Assembly: GCA_900770845.1 (NCBI GenBank)
Contig: CAAGLS010000188.1
Coordinates: 1-14,624, forward strand
Direction: 5' to 3'
DNA: 14,624 nt
Origin: an uncultured Prevotella sp.
Lineage (GTDB): Bacteria; Bacteroidota; Bacteroidia; Bacteroidales; Bacteroidaceae
The notes beneath the pieces were generated by a model. The model did no database searches. It was given only the letters and a program-made list of their open reading frames with translations, and was not told the origin of the DNA. Position numbers and translations under genes: made by a program. The stretch's first letter is position 1. Each line of letters opens with the position of its first letter. This document shows positions 1 through 8,210 of the stretch, one piece after another.

Positions 1-102
1 CAGGGTGGTGAGGAATCCCTCAAGGACTCCAAAGTTGGCTTTGTCGCGGAGCAGGCGCTTCATCGCCCAATCGAATCTGATATACTGTGGCTGTTTGTCC
101 AT
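1..102 (-). CDS. Rpn/PDDEXK-family nuclease, putative transposase (N-terminus only)
   Basis: The reverse strand from the ATG at 102-100 encodes 34 residues before the window edge, beginning MDKQPQYIRFDWAMKRLLRD and continuing KANFGVLEGFLTTL. The 'F-D-x-x-M/F-K-x-L-x-x-D-K-x-x-F-x-x-L-x-x-F-L' pattern is the typical start of the Rpn family of recombination-promoting nucleases (PD-(D/E)XK fold, often annotated 'putative transposase'), which is abundant in Bacteroidota. The catalytic residues lie outside the window, so activity cannot be judged. The start is supported by a consensus promoter 16 bp upstream (118-148). A longer overlapping frame through 60-449 crosses that promoter and is not a gene. 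Family assignment is by recall of the N-terminal motif over a short stretch. Confidence 0.8.
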   Translation of the reverse strand, partial: MDKQPQYIRFDWAMKRLLRDKANFGVLEGFLTTL

Positions 103-117
103 AACTTTATTTTTTTG

Positions 118-148
118 CAAATATACCTTTTTCTTTTCACACCAGCAA
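118..148 (-). promoter_or_regulatory. Bacteroidota-type promoter of the Rpn-family nuclease gene
   Basis: On the minus strand a perfect TATATTTG (118-125; consensus TAnnTTTG) lies 20 bp downstream of a TTG (146-148). This matches the usual -33/-7 layout of Bacteroidota primary sigma factor promoters. Transcription would start around 110-113, leaving a short A-rich leader of about 10 nt before the ATG at 102. Confidence 0.7.
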
Positions 149-304
149 GTTTTGTGGGTAGAGAAAATGCAACTTTTCTGATAGGCCAAAAGCGGTTCGG
201 TGAGTGGTTGCGCAAAACGACTCCTGCGTGCATTCCCGTTGATGTCTTGCGGGCCACCTGTCCATCGTCCAAGGATGTTTCGTCCATGTTACGTGTCAGT
301 TGTT

Positions 305-370
305 CTGATATATCGTGCCAATTGCCCTGATATATCGTGCCAGTTGCCTCGATATATCGTGGCAGTTGCC
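305..370. repeat. Three direct 22-bp tandem repeats
   Basis: Units lie at 305-326, 327-348 and 349-370 with no spacers. Units 1 and 2 differ at one base (A/G at position 17). Unit 3 differs from unit 2 at three positions (CT to TC at its first two bases, and TGCC to TGGC). Each carries the core GATATATCGTG, and in unit 3 this sits in the perfect 10-bp palindrome CGATATATCG (350-359). The 22-bp period is about two helical turns and not a multiple of three, which favours a protein-binding or recombination role over coding. The array lies about 160-220 bp upstream of the nuclease promoter. Confidence 0.85.
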
Positions 371-461
371 ACAGATTGCCCTCGAACGTTTCATTGATGG
401 CGAGTAAGCCTTTCCTGTGGCGTTTCCCCGTCTTGCGAGGGTTCCTCAAAAAACAGGCGAC

Positions 462-493
462 AAAAAGGGGAGACTCCGCTTAGGAGTCTCCCC
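462..493 (-). terminator. Rho-independent terminator of the large FnIII surface protein gene
   Basis: A perfect 11-bp stem (467-477 pairs with 483-493, arm GGGGAGACTCC) with a 5-nt loop is followed on the minus strand by five T (462-466). It begins about 67 bp after the stop codon at 561 and separates that gene from the downstream nuclease gene. Confidence 0.9.
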
Positions 494-560
494 AATTATG
501 GTAGCCCGCTCACCGCTCAGAGAAAAATCTCAGAAAAGCAGAGTGGCAAGCATGTGGCAG

Positions 561-3500
561 CTATTTCACGACAACGTGCAGTGTTCTCGTAGTCTTGCTT
601 CCTTGAACACGGATGATGATAGGCCCACTCATGTTGAGACGGACAAATATGTTGTCTGTGGTGTCCAACTTGTAAGTCGCCACAAGCACGCCACTTTCGT
701 TGTAAACACTTACCGTACGAATGAGGCCTCCCTCTGGATTCAGAATGTTGAGCATACGATTCCTCACAAACGCAGTCACGTTGGCGATGCCCACACGGTC
801 GATGCCCGTAGCCACGGTAGTGAAGCGCTTCTGTGAGGCCCACTTGCTCTCATTGTATTCGCAGGTTGCCATGACCCGCCAAACGTAAGTGGTCTGCTCC
901 TTCAGTCCTTCTACCTGATAGGTGGTGTCTGTGAGTTCGCTCACCTCAGTCCATTCAGAAGCGGTGCTCTCGCGGTAGCGCAGGTTCCAAGTGAGGTTGG
1001 ATTCGTCGGCATGCCAAGAGAGTTTGGCGCTGTTGTCGGTCACAGCTTCGACATTTAGGTTCGTCGGCGTGACGCATTCAGGAATCTGGAGCGTGGTGAA
1101 GTTGACATTTGCCGACCATTTGCTGCTGTCGCCTTCATCGCAGATAGAGCGCAAGCGTACCGTGTAGGCTGTAGCGGGTTGCAGTCCCTCTATCTCGACG
1201 TGCATGTCGCTGGCCTCTACATTGTTCCAATTCTCAGCAGACTGTTCGCGCCATTGCAACTGGTATTTCTCCACGGCGCCCACCCACTTGATTGTAGCTG
1301 AATGATAGGACGGCTCGACAGTAATGTCGGTAGGCACGGCACACTGTATGGGCAGGGTTGTGAATTCCACCACCGGCGTGTAGTCGCTGGTGTCGGATGC
1401 AAGTTTTGATCCCATGGCCTGAACCTTGAACTCATAGCGGGTTTCAGGCTCAAGGTCGGTCAGCGTGAGGGTGGTGTCCTTCAGTCCGGCTCGCAGTGTC
1501 CAGTCGGCATTGCCCGACTTTCGCCAGCAAACGTTGTAGGCGTAGCCCTTGCCGCTCCACGAGAGCTTGGCCGAATAGTCTTTTGGCGTAGCCTTCAGGT
1601 TGGTGGGTTCCGGGCAACGTGTATCAGAGAGAGTCGTCACTTCAAACAGCTTAACCAAAGCCGTGTCGCCCGGCTCGCACGAAGAGGTGATTCCCATTTC
1701 GTAGTTGGTCTGCGGCTCCAGTTGCGTTGCTTCATACTCGGGCGTGGCGACCTCAACGAAGTTCTTTGTCGTCTCGCCCTCCTTGCGCAGGAAGACAAGC
1801 CATTTCTCGGCTGTTCCGCTCCATGCGGCCTTGAAGCTTGTGGTGGTGGTGTCGGTGAGATGGAAACCGCTTATGTCGTTCTTGCAGGAATAGTCCACGC
1901 CGAGACTGTCGACGTTGAGACTGACAGGATAGCCGTTGCTGGAGGTTATGAGCAAAGCCATTCTCACTATACCCTTGTATCCGCGAAGGGAAGAGGTGAA
2001 GACTTCAGACTCGAAATCCCCGTTCAGCGTTGCGGCGGGAATGGTCAGCACTGTGTCGGCGGCATTGAAATGCTCGCCATCTGCCGCAATCACAATCTGC
2101 AGCTTGTTGTCCGTGGAAGTGCCAGATATGCTCTTCGTGATACCCAACACAACGGTGTGGCCTACCGAACCGTCGCCAAGGTCAAACTTCGGCGAGACAT
2201 ACCAGTCGCTCACCGACCCCTCAGAATAGTTGCCGTAGCTTAAACCTTTGGAATACCATCCATTTGAGAAAGTCCATTCACCTCCTTCGGAAAGGACTGA
2301 AGGAGTTGCCAATGCACCCGTCTGTGACGACCAGCCGGCTGGTGCTTCCGATTCATTGCCAAAGACTTCCATGAAGGGCACAGTCAGACCACTCTTGAAA
2401 GAATACGTTTCGGACCATTCGCTTTGTGATGTGGAGGAACAGCGGGCCCTCACCCTCACATCATAGCGGGTGAGTCCGTCGAGTCCTTTGAGCTTGCAAC
2501 GACGCTCACGCACGGTTGTCGGTATGCCCCAAGAATCAGAGTCGGCGCGTTTGCAGCTCACATCCCAAGCGTCTTCCTCCCCTTGAGGAGTCCAGCTGAC
2601 GATGGCCTGGGAGCCGGCGATGGTGGAATCTGCCACTGTGACATTGATGGGGTAGTCACACGCCTTCTTTTCCTCCAAGCGCATCTCGCTGATTCTGATG
2701 TCGGGCGAGCCGTACAGTTTAAAGCGCAGCCTCACATTGGACCGCTCGCCAGCTGCCTCAAGGAAGGGGACATAGAGTTTCACGTAGCTGTCGGCAGAGG
2801 CAAACTCAGGCATGTTGTCCTTGGTGTAGGTGGCCACAGTGGAATACTTTCCATTCTGTCCTGCCACTTGGATGAACAACGTGTCTTTAGTAAACACGTA
2901 AGGCACGGGGGAATAATAGGCGTAAGCCGTCATGTTGAGAGAGAACACCAAGCGGTTCATTCCGTTGGCCAGGTAGATGTCGGGTGTCGTGAGGTCGAAG
3001 ACGGTGCCGTTGGTCGCGTCGCTCTTTGCGCGGAGGAAGAGGCTTCTCGTGCCATTGCCACCTGCGGTGAGAGACCAGTCGGCATTGTCGCTCACTTCCC
3101 ATCCCGCAGTCTCAAATATGGGCATGTCACTAATGCCGGCATTCCAAGGCACGATGCAAGCCGTGAGAGCTGTAGCGTCGGCATGGGTGGTGGAGCAGAT
3201 GCCGTTGCTGCCCACCGACCAGGCACGGTAGTAATACTTTGAATAGGGTGAGAGCCCTTCCATCTTGAAGCCATCGCTGGCCTTGCCTCGGAACACAATC
3301 GTGCCCCCGCCGTCTATTTGCTCACCTACGGCAAGTGCCGTGGTGGGTGTGCCGAACTGGCCGCCTCCTGTGCATTGGCCGTATTTATTCTGCGCCGGTG
3401 TCTGTGTGACGGCTACCATCACCTCGTCGTTGGCCTTGTTGGCCTCCAAGGCGAGAGAGATCCATGTTGTGTCGGTGCCCGCCACCGCAATGGACTGCGG

Positions 3501-4643
3501 TGCCGACGACAACGTGGTCACAGCGGAGGTCAGTGGCGTAGAGGTGTTGTACTTGGGCCCGAAGAAGCAATAGGAGTTGGCTCCCATCACATGAACAAAA
3601 TATTGCTGGGCACTCTCAAGGCAGTCGCCGGTGCCGAACGTCGCCACGGTGTCGTAGCTCACCACACGGGCATCACCGATTGAGTCGCCAGCGGCATAGG
3701 TCACCCCGTTCGTGGGCAGTTGGGCCAGTGTCGCATCCTTGCTCACCAACACCAAATAGTGGTCGGAGCCATCGCTCTTGGCAAAGCTTCCACTTACAGC
3801 GGTCGACGTGGACGTCAAGTTGAGTCCTGTGGGTTGAATGGTGGGAGCGGCGCAATCTTCCGGAGGAGTGAATGTGTAGGTGAGACCATCAGCAGGATAG
3901 CTCGTCTGTCGCCACGACAGGATGGACTCACTGGTGGAGAACTCCGCGTCTGAGAAGGACGAGGATTTCAACAGTCGGTCGTCTCCTGTCCCTCGTATGC
4001 CGATTTTGAAGCCATCGTTCCAGTTGAGCGAAACGGATGGGTCTGGCTGGAAACCGCTGAACTGGATAGTGATTTTCCCATCCTCGTGCAGGGAGATTTG
4101 CAGCTGTACGGTGTCGCGTATGGACAGCTCACCCCAGTTGTCCACCGCCAGGCCAAGATTCTTGTATTGCACAGTCAGCACTCGGGAGGGCGCAGAACCT
4201 GTGGTCAGATAGCTAATCTCAGTCTCTGGGAGACCGTAGATTTCGCTGCGGTAGGCTGTTCCCACCACGTCTTTGTCTTCGTCGTTGGAGAATATGAAGA
4301 AAGTGTTGTTGGTCGCCGAGGCTGCGACTTGGTCTTTGCCAAGTACCAGATAGCCGTGAGCCCCGATGAAGAACTGGTTCATCAGCTTGTTGTCAAACTT
4401 GAAGTCGAAGCCGATGGGATAACCTTGTGCCGTTACGGCAGCAGTGTTGGCAGTGTTGTCGCCGGAGAACACCACGGTGTTGAGGTCGCTGCCCGATACA
4501 TTGCCAAGGGGAACCACAACGGGGCTGGCAAGCTCGGTGTAGGTGCCCTCTGAGACGGTCGCATCATAACTCATCGTCACTTGTGCCTGGGCGGCAGCCA
4601 CGGCACCGATGAGGAGCGAGCCAAGAATTAATTCTCTTCGCAT
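561..4643 (-). CDS. Large secreted FnIII/jelly-roll surface protein with C-terminal sorting segment
   Basis: A 1360-residue protein. Residues 1-21 form a signal peptide (hydrophobic LILGSLLIGAVAAAQA, cleavage likely before QV). Residues 22-260 form a beta-rich N-terminal region of unknown family. About 500-660 and 752-920 resemble jelly-roll modules of the cleaved-adhesin/choice-of-anchor type, with phrases such as 'W...G...S..L......YLVSP.FDL'. Fibronectin type III domains are visible near 660-752, 920-1006, 1010-1097, 1100-1185 and 1190-1276, each with the late 'L.P.T.Y...V' motif; 262-380 may be another, diverged. Residues about 1285-1360 look like a T9SS sorting domain (VSVYNESG...LNMSGPIIIRVQG...LHVVVK). 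The likely role is an extracellular adhesin or binding protein; the ligand is unknown. The gene starts 81 bp after the propeller gene and ends at a strong terminator. A weak -7-like TAAATTTTG (4674-4682) suggests a possible own promoter. Confidence 0.85.
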   Translation of the reverse strand: MRRELILGSLLIGAVAAAQAQVTMSYDATVSEGTYTELASPVVVPLGNVSGSDLNTVVFSGDNTANTAAVTAQGYPIGFDFKFDNKLMNQFFIGAHGYLVLGKDQVAASATNNTFFIFSNDEDKDVVGTAYRSEIYGLPETEISYLTTGSAPSRVLTVQYKNLGLAVDNWGELSIRDTVQLQISLHEDGKITIQFSGFQPDPSVSLNWNDGFKIGIRGTGDDRLLKSSSFSDAEFSTSESILSWRQTSYPADGLTYTFTPPEDCAAPTIQPTGLNLTSTSTAVSGSFAKSDGSDHYLVLVSKDATLAQLPTNGVTYAAGDSIGDARVVSYDTVATFGTGDCLESAQQYFVHVMGANSYCFFGPKYNTSTPLTSAVTTLSSAPQSIAVAGTDTTWISLALEANKANDEVMVAVTQTPAQNKYGQCTGGGQFGTPTTALAVGEQIDGGGTIVFRGKASDGFKMEGLSPYSKYYYRAWSVGSNGICSTTHADATALTACIVPWNAGISDMPIFETAGWEVSDNADWSLTAGGNGTRSLFLRAKSDATNGTVFDLTTPDIYLANGMNRLVFSLNMTAYAYYSPVPYVFTKDTLFIQVAGQNGKYSTVATYTKDNMPEFASADSYVKLYVPFLEAAGERSNVRLRFKLYGSPDIRISEMRLEEKKACDYPINVTVADSTIAGSQAIVSWTPQGEEDAWDVSCKRADSDSWGIPTTVRERRCKLKGLDGLTRYDVRVRARCSSTSQSEWSETYSFKSGLTVPFMEVFGNESEAPAGWSSQTGALATPSVLSEGGEWTFSNGWYSKGLSYGNYSEGSVSDWYVSPKFDLGDGSVGHTVVLGITKSISGTSTDNKLQIVIAADGEHFNAADTVLTIPAATLNGDFESEVFTSSLRGYKGIVRMALLITSSNGYPVSLNVDSLGVDYSCKNDISGFHLTDTTTTSFKAAWSGTAEKWLVFLRKEGETTKNFVEVATPEYEATQLEPQTNYEMGITSSCEPGDTALVKLFEVTTLSDTRCPEPTNLKATPKDYSAKLSWSGKGYAYNVCWRKSGNADWTLRAGLKDTTLTLTDLEPETRYEFKVQAMGSKLASDTSDYTPVVEFTTLPIQCAVPTDITVEPSYHSATIKWVGAVEKYQLQWREQSAENWNNVEASDMHVEIEGLQPATAYTVRLRSICDEGDSSKWSANVNFTTLQIPECVTPTNLNVEAVTDNSAKLSWHADESNLTWNLRYRESTASEWTEVSELTDTTYQVEGLKEQTTYVWRVMATCEYNESKWASQKRFTTVATGIDRVGIANVTAFVRNRMLNILNPEGGLIRTVSVYNESGVLVATYKLDTTDNIFVRLNMSGPIIIRVQGSKTTRTLHVVVK

Positions 4644-4688
4644 AGGCTATGTGTTATATTGTTGATAGACAGACAAAATTTATGAAGA

Positions 4689-4717
4689 GGCGGAAACCCT
4701 GTGGAAAGGCTTCCGCC
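4689..4717 (-). terminator. Weak hairpin after the propeller-like gene
   Basis: GGCGGAA (4689-4695) pairs with TTCCGCC (4711-4717) around a 15-nt loop, 8 bp beyond the stop of the gene at 4725-6401. The following minus-strand sequence is only moderately T-rich, so it may be a partial terminator that lets some transcription run into the 1360-residue gene. Confidence 0.5.
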
Positions 4718-4724
4718 ATACGAG

Positions 4725-6401
4725 TTACCTTAACTGTTTTCTCGTCACGGAACTACCGTCGCTATAGGTTTCCTTGACAATGCTCAAGCCCTTTTGTGTG
4801 GCTTCCATGCGCTTTCCGTCGAGGGTGTAGGTCTGGCGGCTGACCAACTTCTTAACCACCTCCTGATCGGTCTCGCTGATTTTGTCGGTTGTGCCATTTA
4901 GGTTCACCCGCGCTGCCTGCACATTGGTGCCGTAAACGGTCTTGCCTGTCTCGTCTGTGTCGACGGGAATCGTCTCTTTCCATACTATCACGTAGTGGGT
5001 GCCGCCAATCAATTCAGAGACTTGCAGTGAGCTTTTGGTGGCTGCGTCGTTGGGAAGAATCATTTTGGTATCTCCCACAGGCTCGCCGTCTCCGTCGAGA
5101 ACGGCCATATAGGCATCCACACGACCGTAATAGTCGAATGGAGCATTCTGCTTGAGATAGAACACGGCCTCGTTGCCATTGCCCATCGAGCGGATGGCGG
5201 GGGCAGAGAGATAGACCAGCGAGTCGGTGTTGATTTCCTCTCCGGGCTTCACCCTAACGGGTTCTACGGCCACACCTTCCGAATCCCAAAGCAGCTCACC
5301 CTCGGAAGAGAGCTTTTGGGCGTAGATGCCCTGCAGATTCTGATAGGTTTGGTTGAACACGTAGTAGGCACAGTAGATGGCATCCTCATCGTTGTCGTAG
5401 TACATGTCGGGTACCATTCTCGACACTGTGGCATCATTGCTGATGATGGTGCCCGCGTCGCCGTCAGAAAAATTGAAAGAGCCGTCGTCGCGCAACACGT
5501 AGGATATGCGATTCTCGTAGCTTCCTGTATTTGGATCAGCATCCTGCCATGCCACGAGAATGCCGTCCTTGGCCTTGGCGGTCTTCACCATGGTCCACAG
5601 TGGGTTGGCGGAGAAGCCACCTGAATATACAGTAATGTCCTCGCCCCAAGCCGATGTGCCGTCGAAGTCGAGCAGACGGCATTTCAGGTTTTGGTTGGCT
5701 CCCTGGGCCCACACGAGCAGCGTCTGGTTGTCGCCGGCATCAACGAGGTACGGATAGGTGTTGTCTTCCTTTGTGGAAATGCTGTCGCGCCAAACCGACG
5801 CACCGTTCTTGTCGAGCTTCTCCATTTTCACCATTGTGGGCACAGTGCCGTCGTCAGAGCCGAAGTATTCGTATGCGAAAACCGCACCGTCGTCGGCCGT
5901 GGGCACGATGTTCTGGTCGGCGAGATTCCGTGGAGCATAACTGCCGTTGAGGGTTGTGCCGTTCCACAGTAGCTTCCCCTCTTGGTCCATGCGGTAAATC
6001 GTGTAGCTCAGTCCCGGCCCCACGCGCAGGTCACATACCGATATGATCACGCTTCCATCATTGGCCAGTGCCAAGTCTTGGTTGATCATCGTCCAGCTGA
6101 GATTGGGCTCCTCGCAAAGCTCATAGCCCTCGTTCTCGAACACTTTTGTCCCGTCGGGCCTCACTATCTGCACATACATGGGGTAGTGTGAGATGGTCTG
6201 GTCTGATGTGTTGGTCTCACTGTACACTCCATGGGCAAACACGTATGAATAACCTTGCTGGTTGGTCACAACACTGTAGCCATAGTTGGTGAAATCGTAT
6301 GGCCAGAGATTGATGCCGTTTCCAGTGTCTGTTGTCCACTGTGCGGCAGCGGCGAGAGGCATCATGACGCCCATCGCCAGCGAAAGTAAAATTCTTTTCA
6401 T
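4725..6401 (-). CDS. Secreted propeller-like protein with C-terminal sorting segment
   Basis: A 558-residue protein of no family I can name. A signal peptide is clear (MKRILLSLAMGVMMPLAAAAQ, cleavage after AAA). The body carries about seven copies of a short strand-turn motif, roughly 'L-D-x-x-G-x-x-x-W', near residues 80, 138, 196, 244, 364, 435 and 499 (for example MDQEGKLLWNG, LDKNGASVWRD, LSSEGELLWDSEG). Such regular repetition is typical of a beta-propeller. Residues about 520-558 (YTLDGKRM..QKGLSIVK...) resemble the sorting segments of its neighbours, although the end is unusual (SVTRKQLR). It starts 13 bp after the stop of the Omp28-like gene, so the two are almost certainly co-transcribed. 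An extracellular or cell-surface location is likely; the function is unknown. Confidence 0.8.
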   Translation of the reverse strand: MKRILLSLAMGVMMPLAAAAQWTTDTGNGINLWPYDFTNYGYSVVTNQQGYSYVFAHGVYSETNTSDQTISHYPMYVQIVRPDGTKVFENEGYELCEEPNLSWTMINQDLALANDGSVIISVCDLRVGPGLSYTIYRMDQEGKLLWNGTTLNGSYAPRNLADQNIVPTADDGAVFAYEYFGSDDGTVPTMVKMEKLDKNGASVWRDSISTKEDNTYPYLVDAGDNQTLLVWAQGANQNLKCRLLDFDGTSAWGEDITVYSGGFSANPLWTMVKTAKAKDGILVAWQDADPNTGSYENRISYVLRDDGSFNFSDGDAGTIISNDATVSRMVPDMYYDNDEDAIYCAYYVFNQTYQNLQGIYAQKLSSEGELLWDSEGVAVEPVRVKPGEEINTDSLVYLSAPAIRSMGNGNEAVFYLKQNAPFDYYGRVDAYMAVLDGDGEPVGDTKMILPNDAATKSSLQVSELIGGTHYVIVWKETIPVDTDETGKTVYGTNVQAARVNLNGTTDKISETDQEVVKKLVSRQTYTLDGKRMEATQKGLSIVKETYSDGSSVTRKQLR

Positions 6402-6414
6402 AAATTCGCTTGTT

Positions 6415-7998
6415 TTAATGGATAATTATTTTCGTTGTCTTTGTTCCCACGCGTTTGATGTACAGTCCTGGGTGGTTGGCTGCGTTTGTCTTGCGGCCGT
6501 CTATGGTGTAGATGACGGAGGGCTGGGTAGGTGCCTCTGGAGAAGAGATTCCTGCCGCATTGTCCACAATGAAGAAAGACCGCACGCCGTAGCCGTTAAT
6601 CTGATAATATTGGTCGATGAGCGAGCCGGAAGCAGAGCGCGTGATCAGTCCGCCACGCTTTCCTGAGTTGAGTCCGTCTCCCATCATGTCGGTCACTTCC
6701 ACGCAATAGGTCTTGCCGTCCTCCACGCTGATGGTGTCATAATAGGTGGCTGCCACGCCGTCGGCAAAGGGGCCAAATTCTTTCACTATCTGGCCATCTG
6801 CGTCCTTTAGATAGAAATGATTCTCGTGGGCAGCATTGTCGGTCATCATCTGCAGGGTCACCATGGAGCCTACCACCTTGGGCTTTGAGAATGCCCCTTC
6901 AAGTGTGTCGGGGTCTACAGGCTCTCCATTGAGTTGCTTCAGAACAATACTGTATTTTGTGCGTCCTTTGGCTGCATAAGTGTATGAGGCGGGAATGCGT
7001 ATGGCAGCCGTGGCGAATGGGGCAATGTCAACGGTAGTCTCCTGGTTTGTCGTTTCCCCATTCACGGTAACATCAAACGAGGCGGAAGTCAGCGCTTTGG
7101 CCGATTTGTTTTTCAGCTGCACCTCAAAGAAATGATAGCCATAGCGGTTTCCTATGGGGATGTCTGGTTCTGAGAGCTGACCAGCAAGGGTCTCGGCATA
7201 GTGATTGTATTGAGGCTTTATCCCTACAGCCTGTTCTATTTTGCCCGTAGCATCGGCGAGAAACACGATGATATTCATGTCTTCAGGCACTGTGGCCACG
7301 CCCTTGATTTCTGCGGGCAACGTATATGTGTAATCGCGGTGGAATTGTCCATTCTCAGCCGCCGTGCCAATGGAGTCGCCGAATATGGAGGTGAGACAGG
7401 CGCGCAACACGTGGTTGTGTTCGTAGGCATCTCCTTTTGTGGTGCCGTTCTGTGGGCCAATGATTCCGTCTTGGGTCAGAACCACGCCCAATCGCAGGTT
7501 TCCCTCAAGCGTGTCAGACAAGCAAGTTCCGTCAACATTCACAGTGAGCAGACGGGTGCTGCCGTCGTACTGGGCTGTAGCCTGAAGCTCTACAGCCGAT
7601 GGCGTGTTGATGATTTCTTCGGTGCACATTGGCCAGTAGGTGCGGCCGATAATCCAACTGTTGTCCCAGTCTTCACGGCTCACCAATGCGGAAGGGTATC
7701 CTATTCCGCCAGCCAAAGCCTCATAATGATTGTGGAGAGAATCGCCCGGAGCTGTACGATAGTCGGGACCTCCTGTGCCTGGACTGGCGTAGGAACCAGC
7801 ATGTACATCCACTACAAGCACACGTCCGGGATAGGCGTGGGCGAGGTGGGCTGACACCACGTCGCCCTCTGGACACCAGCCGCAGCTGATGCCCGTAAAC
7901 ACTTCCAAGAGTGCATTGCGCGTTTGCGTTGCCGAAACCTGTGCGCGAAGGACAAGGCTCAGAAATAAAAGGGGAAGTAGGAAGCAAATTTTTCTCAT
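6415..7998 (-). CDS. Omp28-related protein with thioredoxin-like CGWC motif and sorting segment
   Basis: A 527-residue protein with a signal peptide (MRKICFLLPLLFLSLVLRAQ). Residues about 25-260 match the Omp28-related outer-membrane protein family, named after Porphyromonas gingivalis Omp28: LLEVFTGISCGWCPEG contains a thioredoxin-type C39-G-W-C42, and GGIGYPSALV supplies the expected cis-proline (P102). The central part (about 280-360) is beta-rich. Residues 436-450 contain VTDMMGDGLNSG, a motif seen in many secreted Bacteroidota proteins. Residues 493-527 (YTIDGRK...PGLYIKRVG.KTTKIIIH) form a T9SS-like sorting segment. The CxxC pair suggests redox or disulfide chemistry in the envelope, though Omp28 relatives have no firmly known reaction. 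It is the first gene of a two-gene operon, divergent from the TPR-AraC regulator. Confidence 0.88.
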   Translation of the reverse strand: MRKICFLLPLLFLSLVLRAQVSATQTRNALLEVFTGISCGWCPEGDVVSAHLAHAYPGRVLVVDVHAGSYASPGTGGPDYRTAPGDSLHNHYEALAGGIGYPSALVSREDWDNSWIIGRTYWPMCTEEIINTPSAVELQATAQYDGSTRLLTVNVDGTCLSDTLEGNLRLGVVLTQDGIIGPQNGTTKGDAYEHNHVLRACLTSIFGDSIGTAAENGQFHRDYTYTLPAEIKGVATVPEDMNIIVFLADATGKIEQAVGIKPQYNHYAETLAGQLSEPDIPIGNRYGYHFFEVQLKNKSAKALTSASFDVTVNGETTNQETTVDIAPFATAAIRIPASYTYAAKGRTKYSIVLKQLNGEPVDPDTLEGAFSKPKVVGSMVTLQMMTDNAAHENHFYLKDADGQIVKEFGPFADGVAATYYDTISVEDGKTYCVEVTDMMGDGLNSGKRGGLITRSASGSLIDQYYQINGYGVRSFFIVDNAAGISSPEAPTQPSVIYTIDGRKTNAANHPGLYIKRVGTKTTKIIIH

Positions 7999-8039
7999 AT
8001 CAGTAGGATTTTATTGTTCGTAACTGTTAGGCAACGCTG

Positions 8040-8047
8040 CAAATTTA
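8040..8047 (-). promoter_or_regulatory. -7 box of the Omp28-propeller operon
   Basis: TAAATTTG on the minus strand matches TAnnTTTG exactly. Transcription would start near 8033-8035, giving a leader of about 36 nt before the ATG at 7998. No clear TTG is found at the -33 position, which would fit a promoter needing an activator. Confidence 0.6.
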
Positions 8048-8182
8048 GAATAAATCACTAAAATAGAAATGATTGCAGGCTTTAACTTTATTACCTTTCA
8101 AGAAATGTAAATTAAAAAAGCACTTTTTCTCCTTTTTATATATTATTCTGAAATAAAAATCGTCTTGAAAAGATTTATTTGC

Positions 8183-8190
8183 TATATTTG
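8183..8190 (+). promoter_or_regulatory. -7 box of the TPR-AraC regulator gene
   Basis: TATATTTG matches TAnnTTTG exactly. The predicted start of transcription, around 8195-8197, falls downstream of the ATG at 8193 and upstream of the ATG at 8211, so it decides the start codon. No TTG lies at the ideal -33 spacing; the nearest (8165-8167) is 15 bp away. Confidence 0.65.
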
Positions 8191-8210
8191 CAATGGAAAT
8201 ACCCTACACT

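Larger units (their letters stand above)
103..560. other. 458-bp intergenic region with promoter, 22-bp repeats and terminator
   Basis: No convincing gene lies between the nuclease start and the stop codon of the large surface protein. From right to left it holds the terminator at 462-493, three 22-bp repeats at 305-370 and the nuclease promoter at 118-148. The stretch 149-304 shows nothing beyond an open frame that I regard as chance. This unusually long upstream region may belong to the mobile unit that carries the nuclease, but no terminal inverted repeat or target duplication could be identified. Confidence 0.55.

Noticed and set aside
305..370. Possible CRISPR array
   Set aside because: The repeats are directly joined with no spacers and only three units, and no cas gene is in the window.
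60..449. 129-codon open frame on the minus strand overlapping the nuclease start
   Set aside because: It crosses the nuclease promoter, overlaps its first codons in another frame, and runs through 22-bp repeats that shift frame in each unit.
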